A DNA stretch of 46,518 nt, taken from contig SMOI01000251.1 of NCBI GenBank assembly GCA_008000375.1, forward strand, positions 1 to 46,518, read 5' to 3'. This document shows positions 12,001 to 22,644 of the stretch, in pieces; within the stretch, counting starts at the first letter, position 1, and each line of letters starts with the position of its first letter. The position numbers and the translations under genes were made by a program. The stretch comes from Poteriospumella lacustris (taxonomy: Eukaryota; Sar; Chrysophyceae; Chromulinales; Dinobryaceae). The notes beneath the pieces were generated by a model. The model ran no database searches. It worked only from the letters and a program-made list of their open reading frames with translations, and was not told the origin of the DNA.

Positions 12001-14063
12001 GACACCGCCGCGACCGGCGGGATCGCCGCCAGCTGCGCGGCCGCCAGCGACATGATCGGCGCGCCCGTGACGCTGCTGCGCGTGCCGCCGCTCGTCGAGG
12101 CGGCCAGGACGCTGCCGCGGACGCTCGTCGGCGGCGCCGCGGCGGCGTTGGCACCCGCCGCGACGGGGCCGCGGCGCCGCTGGCGACCGCCGGCAGCTGC
12201 TCGAGGCTGCCGCGGTAGGACACGGCGTGCACGACGTCGAGCAGCCAGCGCTGCACGGCCTCGGCGCTCACCTCGGCGCCGCCGGCCTCGGCGCCGCCGT
12301 CGACCAGCGCCGCGTCGCCGCCGCCGACGGACGGCGCCGCGGCCCACCGCTCGAGGCCCTGCAGCAGCTGCTCGGCGGCCCGCTGCGTGGCCAGCGGCAC
12401 CGCCGCGGCGCTGTTGGCCGCGCCGCCCGCGCCCAGCGTCGCGAGGAACTGGCGCAGCAGCGGCAGGTCGCAGTGGCGCAGCTGGTCGCGGTGGAAGGCG
12501 GCGATGACGCGCCGCTGGCGAGACGAGCGCGACGGCGTCGTGCAGCGTCTTCAGCGCGCCGCCGAGGTCGTCGACCTGGTACAGCTCCGCGTCCAGGAAC
12601 GACTTCGTGTCGCGGCGGCAGGCGAAGGGCGGGAAGTGCTGGCAGAAGAGCGACACCTCCTCGTTGAGCCAGGCGCAGGCCACGCTCAGCAGCAGCGCCT
12701 TGGCGCCCACGACGCCCGGCAGCAGCCGCACGAGGCTCACGTTGTCCTGCAGGAAGTGCACGAGCAGGCGGCGGCGGATGGCCTGGTGGCGCCCCGCCTT
12801 GGACACCGACTGGCGCGACAGCTGCTTCAGCTGCGCCGCCACTTTGAAGTGCTTCGGCACCTTCACCGCCGCGTCCTGTTCGCCGGGGAACGACGCGAAG
12901 ATCGTCTCCAGCTCCTTGTGCGTGTTGATCGTCTAGCAGAGACAGAGACAGAGACAGAGACAGAGACAGAGACAGGGGAGGCGTTAGAGGGCACGACGAG
13001 GGGGCGGCAGCAGCGGAGGGCGGGCGGGGGGGTGGCGTACGATGTCGCGGAAGAGGGCGACGATGAAGACGTGCTCGGTGACCGACTGCAGCAGGTCCAG
13101 CACCTCCTCGTCGAAGAACAGCGCCGGGCACGCCAGGACACTGAGCACGATGAATTCTGCGTATCTGGGCACGTGGCACAGCTCGAAGTGGCACGGCTTG
13201 CGGCCCAACACGGTCAGCTACACGCGACAGCGACGCGTTAGACCACCGACAGCGACGGAAAACGACGGAAAACGGCGGAAAACGGCGGCACTCACCCGGT
13301 AGCCGCTCAGCTCAATGTCTGTGTTGGACGGGTCGAAGAGCTCGCGCAGGTTGTGCAGGTCGTAGGCGAAGCAGACGATGTCTTTGACCTCGTTGACGAG
13401 GTGCAGCAGCGTGCACTGCAGCGGCGTGAACTCGTCGATCAGGTGGCGGCGAACGTTGCCCACCGCCTTTTTGAACCACGCGAAGTCACTGGCGCTCGCA
13501 TTGGCCTGCTTCAACGAGCCCGCGACCGACTTGGCGGCGAAGAAGAGGAGGATCATCGGCTGCGCCTCGGGGAACTTCTCCAGAAACAGCGCCACCTTGA
13601 CGTAGGCCGAGAACGCCTCGATCCAGGCGTACAGCGCGGGCCGGTTGAAGGCCAGGTCGATGTTGAAGATGTACGGGCTCTTGAGGACGGCCAGCATGCT
13701 GCTCATGTACAGCGACACCTCGCGCATGACGCGCACCAGCGGGTCGTAGCCGCCGAGGATGTCGCCCGCCGCGTCCATCAGCGCAGAAAAACCGCTGGAC
13801 TGTACCAACGCACAACATTAGCGCGCCACAGAACGCATGCTCACAGAGAAGCAGAGCCCATTTACCTGCGACAAATCGACCAGAACGGGAAACTTGCGGT
13901 CGACGGTGTAGCGGACCTTGGCGAGGCTCACATCGACCAGATGCGGAGACGTCGGGGCGTCCACCAGGCGCGCTTTTAGCGCATATAATTTCGTCAATAT
14001 CAGTTGGTGTTTCTCCTTGAAACCCATCAGCGACCGAACATATTGCTCGGCTCGTGAGTTCAT
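9095..14063 (-). CDS. NAP1/HEM (NCKAP1-like) subunit of the WAVE/SCAR regulatory complex
   Basis: HEM/NAP1 pairs with SRA1/CYFIP in the pentameric complex that relays Rac signals to Arp2/3-driven actin assembly. Exons: 14063-13866, 13799-13296, 13217-13041, 12932-10302 and 10192-9095, all phase 0, about 1535 codons. Family landmarks: N-terminal LILTKLYALK...VDRKFPVLVD (NCKAP1 has TRLYNIKK...VRKFPAVE), the helical block in exon 2, GVYGVRLLEARL late in exon 4, and C-terminal PWLTMQQLQSFAPYDLV (NCKAP1: PFLTMDLLESCFPYVLL). It is longer than NCKAP1 (about 1128 aa) through Ala/Gly-rich insertions. Exon 4 is not in one frame: between about 12520 and 12165 the family-like helical sequence continues in another frame and then returns. 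Two compensating indels, probably assembly errors, explain this best. Confidence 0.85.
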
Positions 14064-14567
14064 CGTGGCTCCCCGACGATGTGGCCGTCTGTTCTATTCC
14101 GACGCTAATCTGGTCTGTTCTGCTGCGGCAAGAGATTCAATGAACTCGTGGATCGAATGCGCATGTATCGTTTCTGTAGACCACAGGCGGCGGACGGTCA
14201 GATCTCGACGGATCCGTCAAGATATTGACGTTCGATGTCCGATTGCCCCGCTCGACCGCCGACCGCCACCGGCGGCGCCAAAACTTGTAACGGCTTTGGC
14301 CGCGACATGGCGACGATGACGATGACGACGCGCATAAATCTGAAACGGCTGGCGATGGACGCGACGACGACGACGCCAACGAATGGTTCGGTCGCTCAGT
14401 GGGCAAACGCAGAACGTATCGACGAAAACGACCCCGTTCTGCGAGGATAACACACAGTATCTCGTATCGTGCGCTTGAGTCACCTCTCGTATCGGTTAGT
14501 AAAGCACCAAGGGGAATTGATCGTTTTTTTTTGGTGTCGTCAGAGCGTCATCCATTACCCAGCAACA
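14064..14567. promoter_or_regulatory. Bidirectional promoter region, NAP1 gene and small basic protein gene
   Basis: 504 bp between divergent start codons. A T9 run at 14524-14532 lies about 40 nt upstream of the plus-strand start. No element can be assigned with confidence. Confidence 0.4.
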
Positions 14568-14966
14568 ATGAGCAGCTCGTTTCTGGAACAACACCTGGCC
14601 TTGATCAAAGGCGTGCACGACAAGTCCATCAAGTTGAATAAGAAGAAGAACAGAAAGAGTATTGTTGGTAAGATACTGTGTTGCTGCGATAGTGGTGTCT
14701 TTCCTTCGCTCACATCGCATGCGCTGTTCGTTCGTTGATCCTTTTTCGTTGTACGTGTCCTGTGTGCAGAACAAGTGACCCGAGACATGAAGCAGAAAGA
14801 CACGAAGAGGGAGCAGTTGCTGCAGCAACTTGCCAAGCCTCGCCAGAAGAAACACAGCGTCTCTGAAGTGAAGACCATCATCAAGTTGAACCGCAAGGCC
14901 CAGAAAGCCCCTCGTCGGAAACTGAAGGAAGTTCTCGTGAAGACGGACAAGAAGAGCTCAAAGTAA
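14568..14966 (+). CDS. Small Lys-rich basic protein, function unknown
   Basis: Two exons, 14568-14667 and 14770-14966, are joined at phase 1 across a 102-nt intron (donor GTAAGA, acceptor TGTGTGCAG), giving 98 aa. The junction restores a continuous frame (SIV-EQVTRDMKQ), which supports the model. The protein is very basic (KKKNRKS, RRKLKEVLVK, DKKSSK at the end) with predicted helices and no membrane segment. Such proteins are often nucleolar or ribosome-associated, but I do not recognise a family. It shares its upstream region with the NAP1 gene. Confidence 0.7.
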
Positions 14967-15960
14967 ACCGACGGCGGCGGCCTCCAGCTCAAATGATGAC
15001 AGTTGCCGCTACAGTTGCAGTTGCAAGTGCAGTCGCTGTCTACGTTGAGCTGTCCCGACGAGTCAATTTGTACATAGCCAGTCAGCAACGGAATCTGTTG
15101 TTTCTTATTGAAGAGTAACTATTTGGTACACACGTGACGCTTTGCGCCGACTGGGTGGCCCACTGACCCGCTGCATATTGGCATCTCACACACATACCAA
15201 CGCCGCTGCTGGCCATGCTGGGCGTAGACACTCACAGGAACAGAGGCGAATGGACCGAGTCTACAAACTTGCCTTTGTTGCTTCCAAGGTAGAAATTGCG
15301 TCTTCCTGGTCTCAGAAGCGGAAGATATGAGAAACCTGGCAAGGGAACATCATAAACGCCGCGGTGGGGGAGAGTGCCGACGAACAATTGACCAGCGATG
15401 GTCATCAAACCAGCTGAAACTGAATGACCATCCCTTTGGTCTTAGTGGACACAATCCCAACTGTATGGCTGGGTCATTTTCATCCTTAACATCTTCCCAA
15501 CAGGCGGCTACGGTACCGTATCCCCAAGCGACGTTGGGGATAGCGGCGGACTGTCGGTTGGAGAGTCTCACCGACGGATGCCTGTCTGTGACTGGCAGTG
15601 TGAGAGGGGCCCACTGGCAAATGGCGGTTAGGAAAAACGCAACAAGCCTCGCTCAGCGGCGGCTCCTGTCCCCGTCTCGGCCGTCTCGCCATATTCTTTT
15701 TGCATACATCCACGAACTGCGATTCCACCAGATACGACCGCGCGTGGGATCAAGACCGTAGACACACTGCGACAGTGTCAATTCGAAGGAACAAGAAATC
15801 TCGAGAGAGTCCCTCTCGGTGCTGATTCGGCGTCAACGATCAACGACCAAGTCCCCACACCCATTCTCTGCCTGCAGCTGGCAGTAAACAACAAACAAGA
15901 ACCATATAGCCTGTTTAAAAAGGCCTGGAATAGAGCGCACACATCTGACAGCCATCGATA
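14967..15960. other. Intergenic; contains a perfect 9-bp hairpin at 15519-15542
   Basis: No gene is supported here. An inverted repeat TATCCCCAA (15519-15527) / TTGGGGATA (15534-15542) around a 6-nt loop is preceded by the palindrome CGGTACCG at 15511-15518. The sequence does not match histone-mRNA stem-loops or spliceosomal snRNAs as I know them. The right part must contain the promoter of the gene starting at 15961. Confidence 0.4.
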
Positions 15961-18900
15961 ATGAGCTTCGCCAATGAGCCCATTTTGTCTCGGAAAATCG
16001 CCATCAAATCGATGACGCGGCATTTCGCCGGCTGGAAGATCCGTTATTTCACTTTGGATCGAACAAATCAAGTGCTAGAAGTCGTCACGGAGGGAACGAA
16101 GCGGACGGTGATCGAGCTGCGGTCGGCGTCGGTGTCGATGGGCCGACACTACTACCCGCTGGACGACTTCCACTGGTTCTTCATCAAGTACTTCGACAAC
16201 GCCGAGTCCTGCTTCAAGGAAGTCATCATGAAGTTCGAGAAGCTCGAGGACCTCGAGCGATGGGACAAGGTAAGGCGCCGCGAGCCTCGCTGCGTCTGCT
16301 GCGCTCACCACTCACCACTCACCACTCACGACTGCGCGTGTCGCTCGACAGGCGCTGCAAATGATCCACGTGGCGTTCAAGAGCTACCTGCAGGAGAGCA
16401 TCCCGCTGCTGCTGGACATCTTCGGCGGCTTGATCCAGGAGAAGTCGGACTGCCAGGTAAGTGTCTGCGCCGCGACTGCTGCGCGTCCGCGTCCGCTGCT
16501 GACCGCTGCGGCGCTGGCGCTGTGCGCGCAACAGGAGATCATCCAGCACGACGACGACGGCCAGGAGGGCATCTACTACCACCACAGCGACGACGCGACG
16601 CCGTCGGAGGCTGCCCACAGCGTCGCGAGTGGCGCGGGCGCGCTCGTGGACAGTTTCATGGCCGGCACCGCCGACGACGGCGCCTCGACGCTGTCCGCGC
16701 CGCTGACCTCGTCGACGGTGCTGCACCAGAGCCGCCTCTTTGAACGCTTCGGGTCGTCGAGTACGTTTCCGTCGCCGATGCCGACGACGCCGCCGCCGCG
16801 CGGCAAAGCGACGTCGCCGTCGAAGATTCGCTTCGCCGCCGACACCGCCGTCGGCGGGCGGCCGACCACCGTCAGCCCCGACGCGGCGCCAACGCCAACG
16901 CAGCCGCCGCGACAGCAGCCGCCGAAGCTGCGCAAACTGGCGATGCCGAAACTGAACGTGCTGATCATGGCGGTGGGCACGCGCGGCGACATCCAGCCCT
17001 TCCGCCAGTTCGGCATGCGCCTGAAGCAGGACGGCCACCGCGTGCGCCTCGCGACGCACGAGCTCTTCCGGTCGTACGTGCTGGAGCAAGGCCTGGAGTT
17101 CTACCCGCTGGCGGGCGACCCGATGCTGCTGTCGGAGTTCATGGTGAAGACGGGCGGGTCGATCTTCCCGCTGTCCGCCGAGCTGCTCAAGGAGGTGCCC
17201 AAGTTCCACGCGATGATCTGCGACATCGTCGCCTCCGCCTGGCGCGCCTGTCTCGAGCCCGACCCGAAGGACGAGGCCGCGAAGCCCTTCGCCGCCGACG
17301 CCATCATCTCCAACCCCGTCACCTACGCGCACTGCCACTGCGCCGAGGCCCTGGGCATCCCGCTGCACCTCATGTTCCCCCAGGTACAGTCACCGCCCGC
17401 CGCCCCTGCGCCTCTCCGTCCGACGCTAACCCCCCGCCCGCCGCCTGTGTCGCTGTGTCGCTGTGTCGCTGTGTCGCTGTGTCGCTGTAGCCGTGGGTGC
17501 CGACGAAGGCCTTCCCGCACCCGCTGTCGCGCCTGCCGTACAGCCGGCGCTGGCACACGGAGAACCGCGTGTCCTACGAGCTCGTGGACCGCGCGCTGTG
17601 GCTGTCCTTCGAGCGAGACCTCAACGCCTTCCGCGTGTCGGTGGGCCTCGAGCCGTTCCGCCTGGGGCAGTACGGCTGGGACTTGCTCAACTACCACCGC
17701 GTGCCCTTCGCGAAGATGTGGTCGCCGTCCATCGCGCCGAAGCCGAAGGACTGGCCCGCGCACGTCGACGTCGTCGGCTCCTTCTTCGACTTCCCGCCCT
17801 CCGCCGCGCCCATCCGCAACGTCCACGGCCGCCTCTCCGCGCAGCAGAAGACGACCGCCGCCGCGCCGCTGCCGTCGCCCGGCGACGGGCCGCGCATCAA
17901 ACCGCTGCCGATGCACCTCGCGCACGCCGCGTCGTCGTCCTCGTCGCTGTCGTCGCTGCACGGGCGCGCGCTGAGTCGCAGCCGCATGTTCGACCCGAAG
18001 GTGCACGCGGCGCGGCTGGAGGACTCGCTGCTGCCGGTGGCGGCGTCGATCGAGCCGAAGGAGGTGTCGCCCGAGCTGCTCGACTTTCTCGAGCGGCCCG
18101 GCTTCATCGTCTACGTCGGCTTCGGCTCGATGGTCGTGCCGCAGCTCGAGGCGCTCGTCGCGCTGTTCCTCGAGGCGGCGGCGCTGACGGGCGTGCGCCT
18201 GCTGTTCCAGCAGGGCTGGAGCAAGATCGACACCAGCCGCTTCGAGCTGCTCGCGCAGGACGCGCAGGCGAAGGCCGCGAAGGTCCACGCGATGCTGCGC
18301 ACCCCGCCGGTCTCGCCCGGCCGCGCCGCTCGCGCTGCTGCCGCCGCTGAGGCCGACGAAGCGGCGAAGCGGCGCCTCGAGGCCGGCGCCGAGCGCATCG
18401 CCGAGCTCGACGCGCCCGCCACCGCCCCCGCCGCCGCCGCCGCCGCCTCGACGCCGACGCCGCCGTCGTCGCGGGCGCCAGCGGCTGGCTGCTGAACATG
18501 CTGCAGACGGCGGTGGCGACGGCGACGCCGCTGCTGTCCGCGTCGACGTCGGCGCTGGGCGCGTCGACGAAGGCCGCGCGCCGCCGCAGCCGCCGAGCGA
18601 GCGCCTCGACGAGTGGGACGAGGTGGACGCGCCGGAGGCGGACGCGGCGGCGGCGGGCGGCTGGCGCTGGGAGACGGACGCGTTCTACATGGCCGAGTGC
18701 CCGCACACGTGGCTGTTCCAGCAGGTGTCGGCCGTGGTGCACCACGGCGGCGCGGGCACCACGTCGACGGGGCTGCGCTGCGGCCGGCCGACGTGGGTGT
18801 GTCCGTTCTTCGGCGACCAGTTCTTTTGGGGCGAAATGGTGGCGCGGCGCGGGCTGGGGCCGCGGCCCTGCGCCGTGGGCGGCCTCACGCTGCCCGCCGT

Positions 18901-21593
18901 CGTCGCCGCCTTCGAGCTGCTGCGCCAGCCGCAGACGCAGCGCGCGGCGGAGGCGGTGGGCGCGGCGATGGCGCGCGAGGACGGCGTCGAGAACGCCGTG
19001 CGCGCCTTCTACGAGCGGCTGCCGCTCGAGCACATGGTCTGCGAAGTGTCGCTGATGCTGCCCGACGCCGCCACCGCCGCCGCTGACGCTGGCGCTGGCG
19101 CTGACGCTGGCGCTGCGGCGCCGACGGTGCTGGCGACGGTGTTCTGCGTGCAGTGCGGCCTGAAGATGTCGCAGGCGGTGGCCGACGCGCTGCACGGCGA
19201 CGCGGCGCTGCACCTGCAGGGCCACGAGCTGCTGCCGTGCTGCTACGCCGACTGGGCCGTGCCGAAGCCCGCGTCGGCGGCCGACGGCGTCGTGCAGGGC
19301 GTGGGCGGCTACGTGCACGAGCTGCTCGAGGGCGTCGCGGACGTGGTCTACGACCCGCTGCACGGCGGCTACGCGCACGGCCTGCAGGGCGCGGCCACGG
19401 GCCTCGTGCGCGGCCTCACACGTTCGTCGACCGGCAGCTGGCGGGCGGCGCCGTCCTCGTCGAGAAGATCGCCGACGGCGTCGCGCTGCAGCGTCGCGGC
19501 CGCGCTCGACGCCAGCGGCGGCCTCGACGCGACGCGGCGGCGGCGGCGGCGGCGGCGAGGGCCACGCGGCGGGCGGCGCGACGCCGACGATCGCCGGCGT
19601 CGCAGCGGCGGTCGCGTCGGCGGCGGGCGGCTGGCTCGGCGCCAACAGCTCCGCGGCCACCGGCGCCGCCGCCGCGACGACGTCGCCGAGCCGCGCGGCG
19701 GCCAAACGCGTCGCCGCCGCGTCGACGGCGCCGCCGGCGGCGGGCAGCGCGACGAAGCGGGCGACGCGCTTCATCAGCCACCGCGCGAGCGACCGGACGC
19801 TGGCGGTGCGGCGGCTGCGCACGAGCATCCTGCAGCAGATCCAGCGCGTCCAGGCGCCCGACGACGGCGCCTTCGCCGCGTGGTCGCGCGAGGCCTCGAG
19901 CGAGGGCGTCACGGGCGGCGGCCTCGGCGGCCTCGGCGGGCTGCACAGCCGCAGCGTCATCATGCACAGCAGCAGCTTCGGCCTCGACGCCGCCAGCGTC
20001 GCCAGCGCCGCGTCGCCGCCGTCCAACGCGCCGGCCGCCGAGGCGCCGCTGCCCGCCGCTGCCGCCGCTGCCGCCGGTGCACTCGCCGCCGCGGCGCGGC
20101 CTGCTGCACCCGCCGCCGGCGCTGGGCACGCGCGGCCTCCGCGCGACGATCGCCGAGCCGATCCTCGAGCGCAGCCGCGAGAGCGACGAGACGCCGCTGC
20201 GGTCGCCGCGCGGCTTCGCGGTGCCGGCGCTGCTCTGTCGCGGCTCCGTCGCCGACGCGCTGCGCTCCGCCGACGCGCGGCGCTCCGCCGACGGCGACCC
20301 CTTCGAAGATGCCGCCAGCGACGCCGACGGCGACGGCGACGGCGACGCGGTCATCAGCGTCGACGGGGCCGCGTCACCGTCGGCGTCGCCGCTGGCGTCG
20401 CTCCGCGTCGGCAGCGGCGACAGTGTCGACAGCGTCGCCGGCGGCGGCGACTCGCCGGTGCTGCGTCTGGCGCCGTCCGCGGCGCAGGCGGCGTCGGCCG
20501 TCGATCTGCTCATCTTCGACGGCGACGGCGACGGCGACGGCGACGCGCCGCTGTGGCCGTCGCTGCCGCCGCGGGCGCCGTTCGCGGCGCCGCCGCCGTC
20601 GCTGCTCGACCTGTCGCAGTCGCGACTGGCGCCCTCCGCCGCCGCCGTCGCCGCCGCTGCGCCGCGACCCTTCGTCGACTCGGTCGACCTGTTGGGCCTC
20701 GACGCGTCCGGCGCGTCGCTCGCCTCCGCCGCCGACATCGTCGTCAGCCGCGTCGCCAGCGACGCCAGCGACGCCAGCGACGCCAGCGGCGCCAGCGAAG
20801 CGCTGTCGATCGTCGTCGACGCCGCCACCGCCACCGCCACCGCCGCCGCGCCGCTGTCGCCGCTGTCGCCGGAGGCCAGCGAAGCGTCGCCGCTGCCGCC
20901 GGTCGCCGCGTGCGCCGCGCCGCCGCGCGACGGCGCCGCCAGTCCGCCGCTGTTCGTGACGTCGACCGTCGTCAGCGCCGCGGGGACGCCGAGTCGCCCG
21001 CAGGCGCCGCCGACGATCGCCGCCGTCGCGTCGGCCGCCAGTTTCGCCGCCGACGGCTACGGCGTCGGCGTCGGCTACCTCAGCGACAGCACCTCGCACG
21101 CGTCGCTCGCCGCCGCCGCCCCGATGCGTCAGACCAGCGCCGCCGCCAGCGCCAGCGGCGCCGAGGCCGAGCGCCACGCGGCGGTCGTGCGCGCGTTTCG
21201 CGCGCGCAGCGGGCGCTGCTCGTCTTCGACCGCCTCGGCGCCGGCCGCGCGGACGCCGCGACGGACCCGGCGGCCGTCGGACCGACGCGCGTCTGGTCCG
21301 AGCGCCGCTTCGCGCACGTCGTGCGCCAGGCGATCGCGCGCTACGAGGCGCAGCAGCCGACGGCGGCCGCCTGCGACGCGGCCGCCGCTCCGGGCGCCGC
21401 CGATGCGATGTCGCCGCCGCGAGAGCGCGCGCCGACGCTGGAGGAGGCCATCGTCCGCCGCCCCGAGCACCGCGACGCGCTGCTGAAGCATCTGCTGCGG
21501 AGCGTCACGCGCGACCACGACGCGCTCAGCTTCGTCGACTTCGAGCTGCTCGTGCGCTCGCTGCGCGGCGACGAACCCGCCGCGTCGCGGTGA
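15961..21593 (+). CDS. PH-domain sterol 3-beta-glucosyltransferase (UGT80/ATG26-like) with long C-terminal tail
   Basis: It should transfer glucose from UDP-glucose to the sterol 3-OH at membranes. Exons 15961-16269, 16352-16456, 16535-17383 and 17491 onward, all phase 0. Exon 1 plus 2 encode a PH-like module (FAGWKIRYFTLDR, final helix DLERWDKALQM). Exon 3 holds the N-terminal Rossmann half with VGTRGDIQPF; exon 4 starts PWVPTKAFPHPL, as in UGT80 enzymes, then FIVYVGFGSMV; the acceptor-side donor-binding motif VVHHGGAGTT lies near 18736-18765. After about 19,100 comes a Gly-rich amphipathic region, then a long Asp/Ala/Ser-rich tail to the stop at 21591. The coherent reading changes frame near 18430, 18590, 19415, 19530, 20080 and 21200, mostly as if one base were missing each time. 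The catalytic half up to about 18430 is intact, so the gene is probably functional with sequence errors. Confidence 0.85.
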
Positions 21594-21810
21594 TCCCCGC
21601 GCCCTGCGCCCTGCGCCCCTCGCCCTGCGCCACCCGGCGCCTCTCTTTGTGCTCGTTTCAAGCTGTTTATCTGACGCACGCACGGCCGGCGGCGCGGCAG
21701 TGGCTGTGCAGCGGTCGGACTCCACAGCGCCGCCCGCCGGCCGCAGCCGTTGCCTGTAAATCATTCTCTAGACGCTTCTTTACCCCCCCCCCCCGGCGCC
21801 CCCGCCACAG

Positions 21811-21850
21811 CCGCTGAGACAGAGGCGGCATCGTTGAAGCAGAGAGCTCG
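21811..21850. repeat. Left copy of a ~40-bp dispersed segment (pair with 25101-25140)
   Basis: CCGCTGAGACAGAGGC is identical to bases 25101-25116, and the next about 25 bases are related with small gaps (CGTTGAAGC and GAGAGC conserved). Read on the minus strand both copies give a similar peptide ending in PLSQR, so this may be a remnant of coding sequence from one element family. Confidence 0.6.
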
Positions 21851-22133
21851 GAGCGTGGGGCCTGGAGCAGGAGTGTGGTCACCTCGTCGGACGAGCGACG
21901 CTGTCGTCGCATCGGTCTATCGGAGCAACCAGCTGTTCCTCTCCCATTTCCTCTCCCTCTTCCCAAATAGAGTGGAATCATTGAGCCCCACAAAGCCAAA
22001 AGCGCAGTGTACGACTTGCGATGTGAGAAACACCCTTATCTAGACGTCATTTCAGAAACAAGCTAAATTAGTCTTTGCACACAAATCACCTGAAGTACAA
22101 AACGGACATTAAAGTATGACATATATTTGTCGT

Positions 22134-22173
22134 AGTACATATATACACATATGTACTCTATATATGTACATAT
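22134..22173. repeat. AT-rich hairpin and palindrome cluster
   Basis: AGTACATAT (22134-22142) pairs perfectly with ATATGTACT (22149-22157) around ATACAC. ATATGTACATAT (22162-22173) is a second perfect palindrome. Confidence 0.7.
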
Positions 22174-22644
22174 TTATTTATATGAACTGGCTATTAGGTA
22201 TTAGATGTAAGAAAAATGTGCAATAAACATACGTACATGTGCACGGTTTCAGAGAGGGTGGGTCTCCCGACTGGTCCTCGGTCCTCGGTCCTCGCTTCTT
22301 GCTAATTTGAACATTCCATCCGACATCATCCGGTCCTTGGTGTCTATAAGTCCACTTCGGATTCACATTCCTTGACCCCCACTTCAACGTTTTGGTCTCT
22401 GTACACCTAGGGCCATGATAGCGGTCGACACTACTTTCATCCGCGAGAGACCCTGGCGGTCATACACGTTGAGATTGCGACAGGTAACACAATTTTACAA
22501 CATCGTTGCACCATGCGTAATAAACCTTGCCGCAAACCTTGCCCAAGGCATTGCGAGCCTCGTCCGAAGAGCACGAACAGCTGTGTTCATTGCCGTTCTG
22601 ATGTATGTTATCCGGAATGTTGACTAACCAGAAACTTCTGACCT

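Larger units (their letters stand above)
21594..22414. other. Intergenic, AT-rich second half, C12 run
   Basis: It contains a C12 homopolymer (21783-21794), a short segment shared with 25101-25140 (listed separately), a triplicated GGTCCTC (around 22274-22294) and a cluster of AT-rich palindromes. No gene is supported unless the first exon of the next gene begins at 22415. Confidence 0.5.

Noticed and set aside
10419-12218. Long plus-strand open frames opposite the NAP1 gene
   Set aside because: Arg/Leu/Val-rich shadow sequence without domains; the minus strand carries the HEM-family sequence.
18420-21230. Programmed ribosomal frameshifting as explanation of frame switches
   Set aside because: No common slippery sequence or stop codon context recurs at the switch points; random indels in GC runs fit better.
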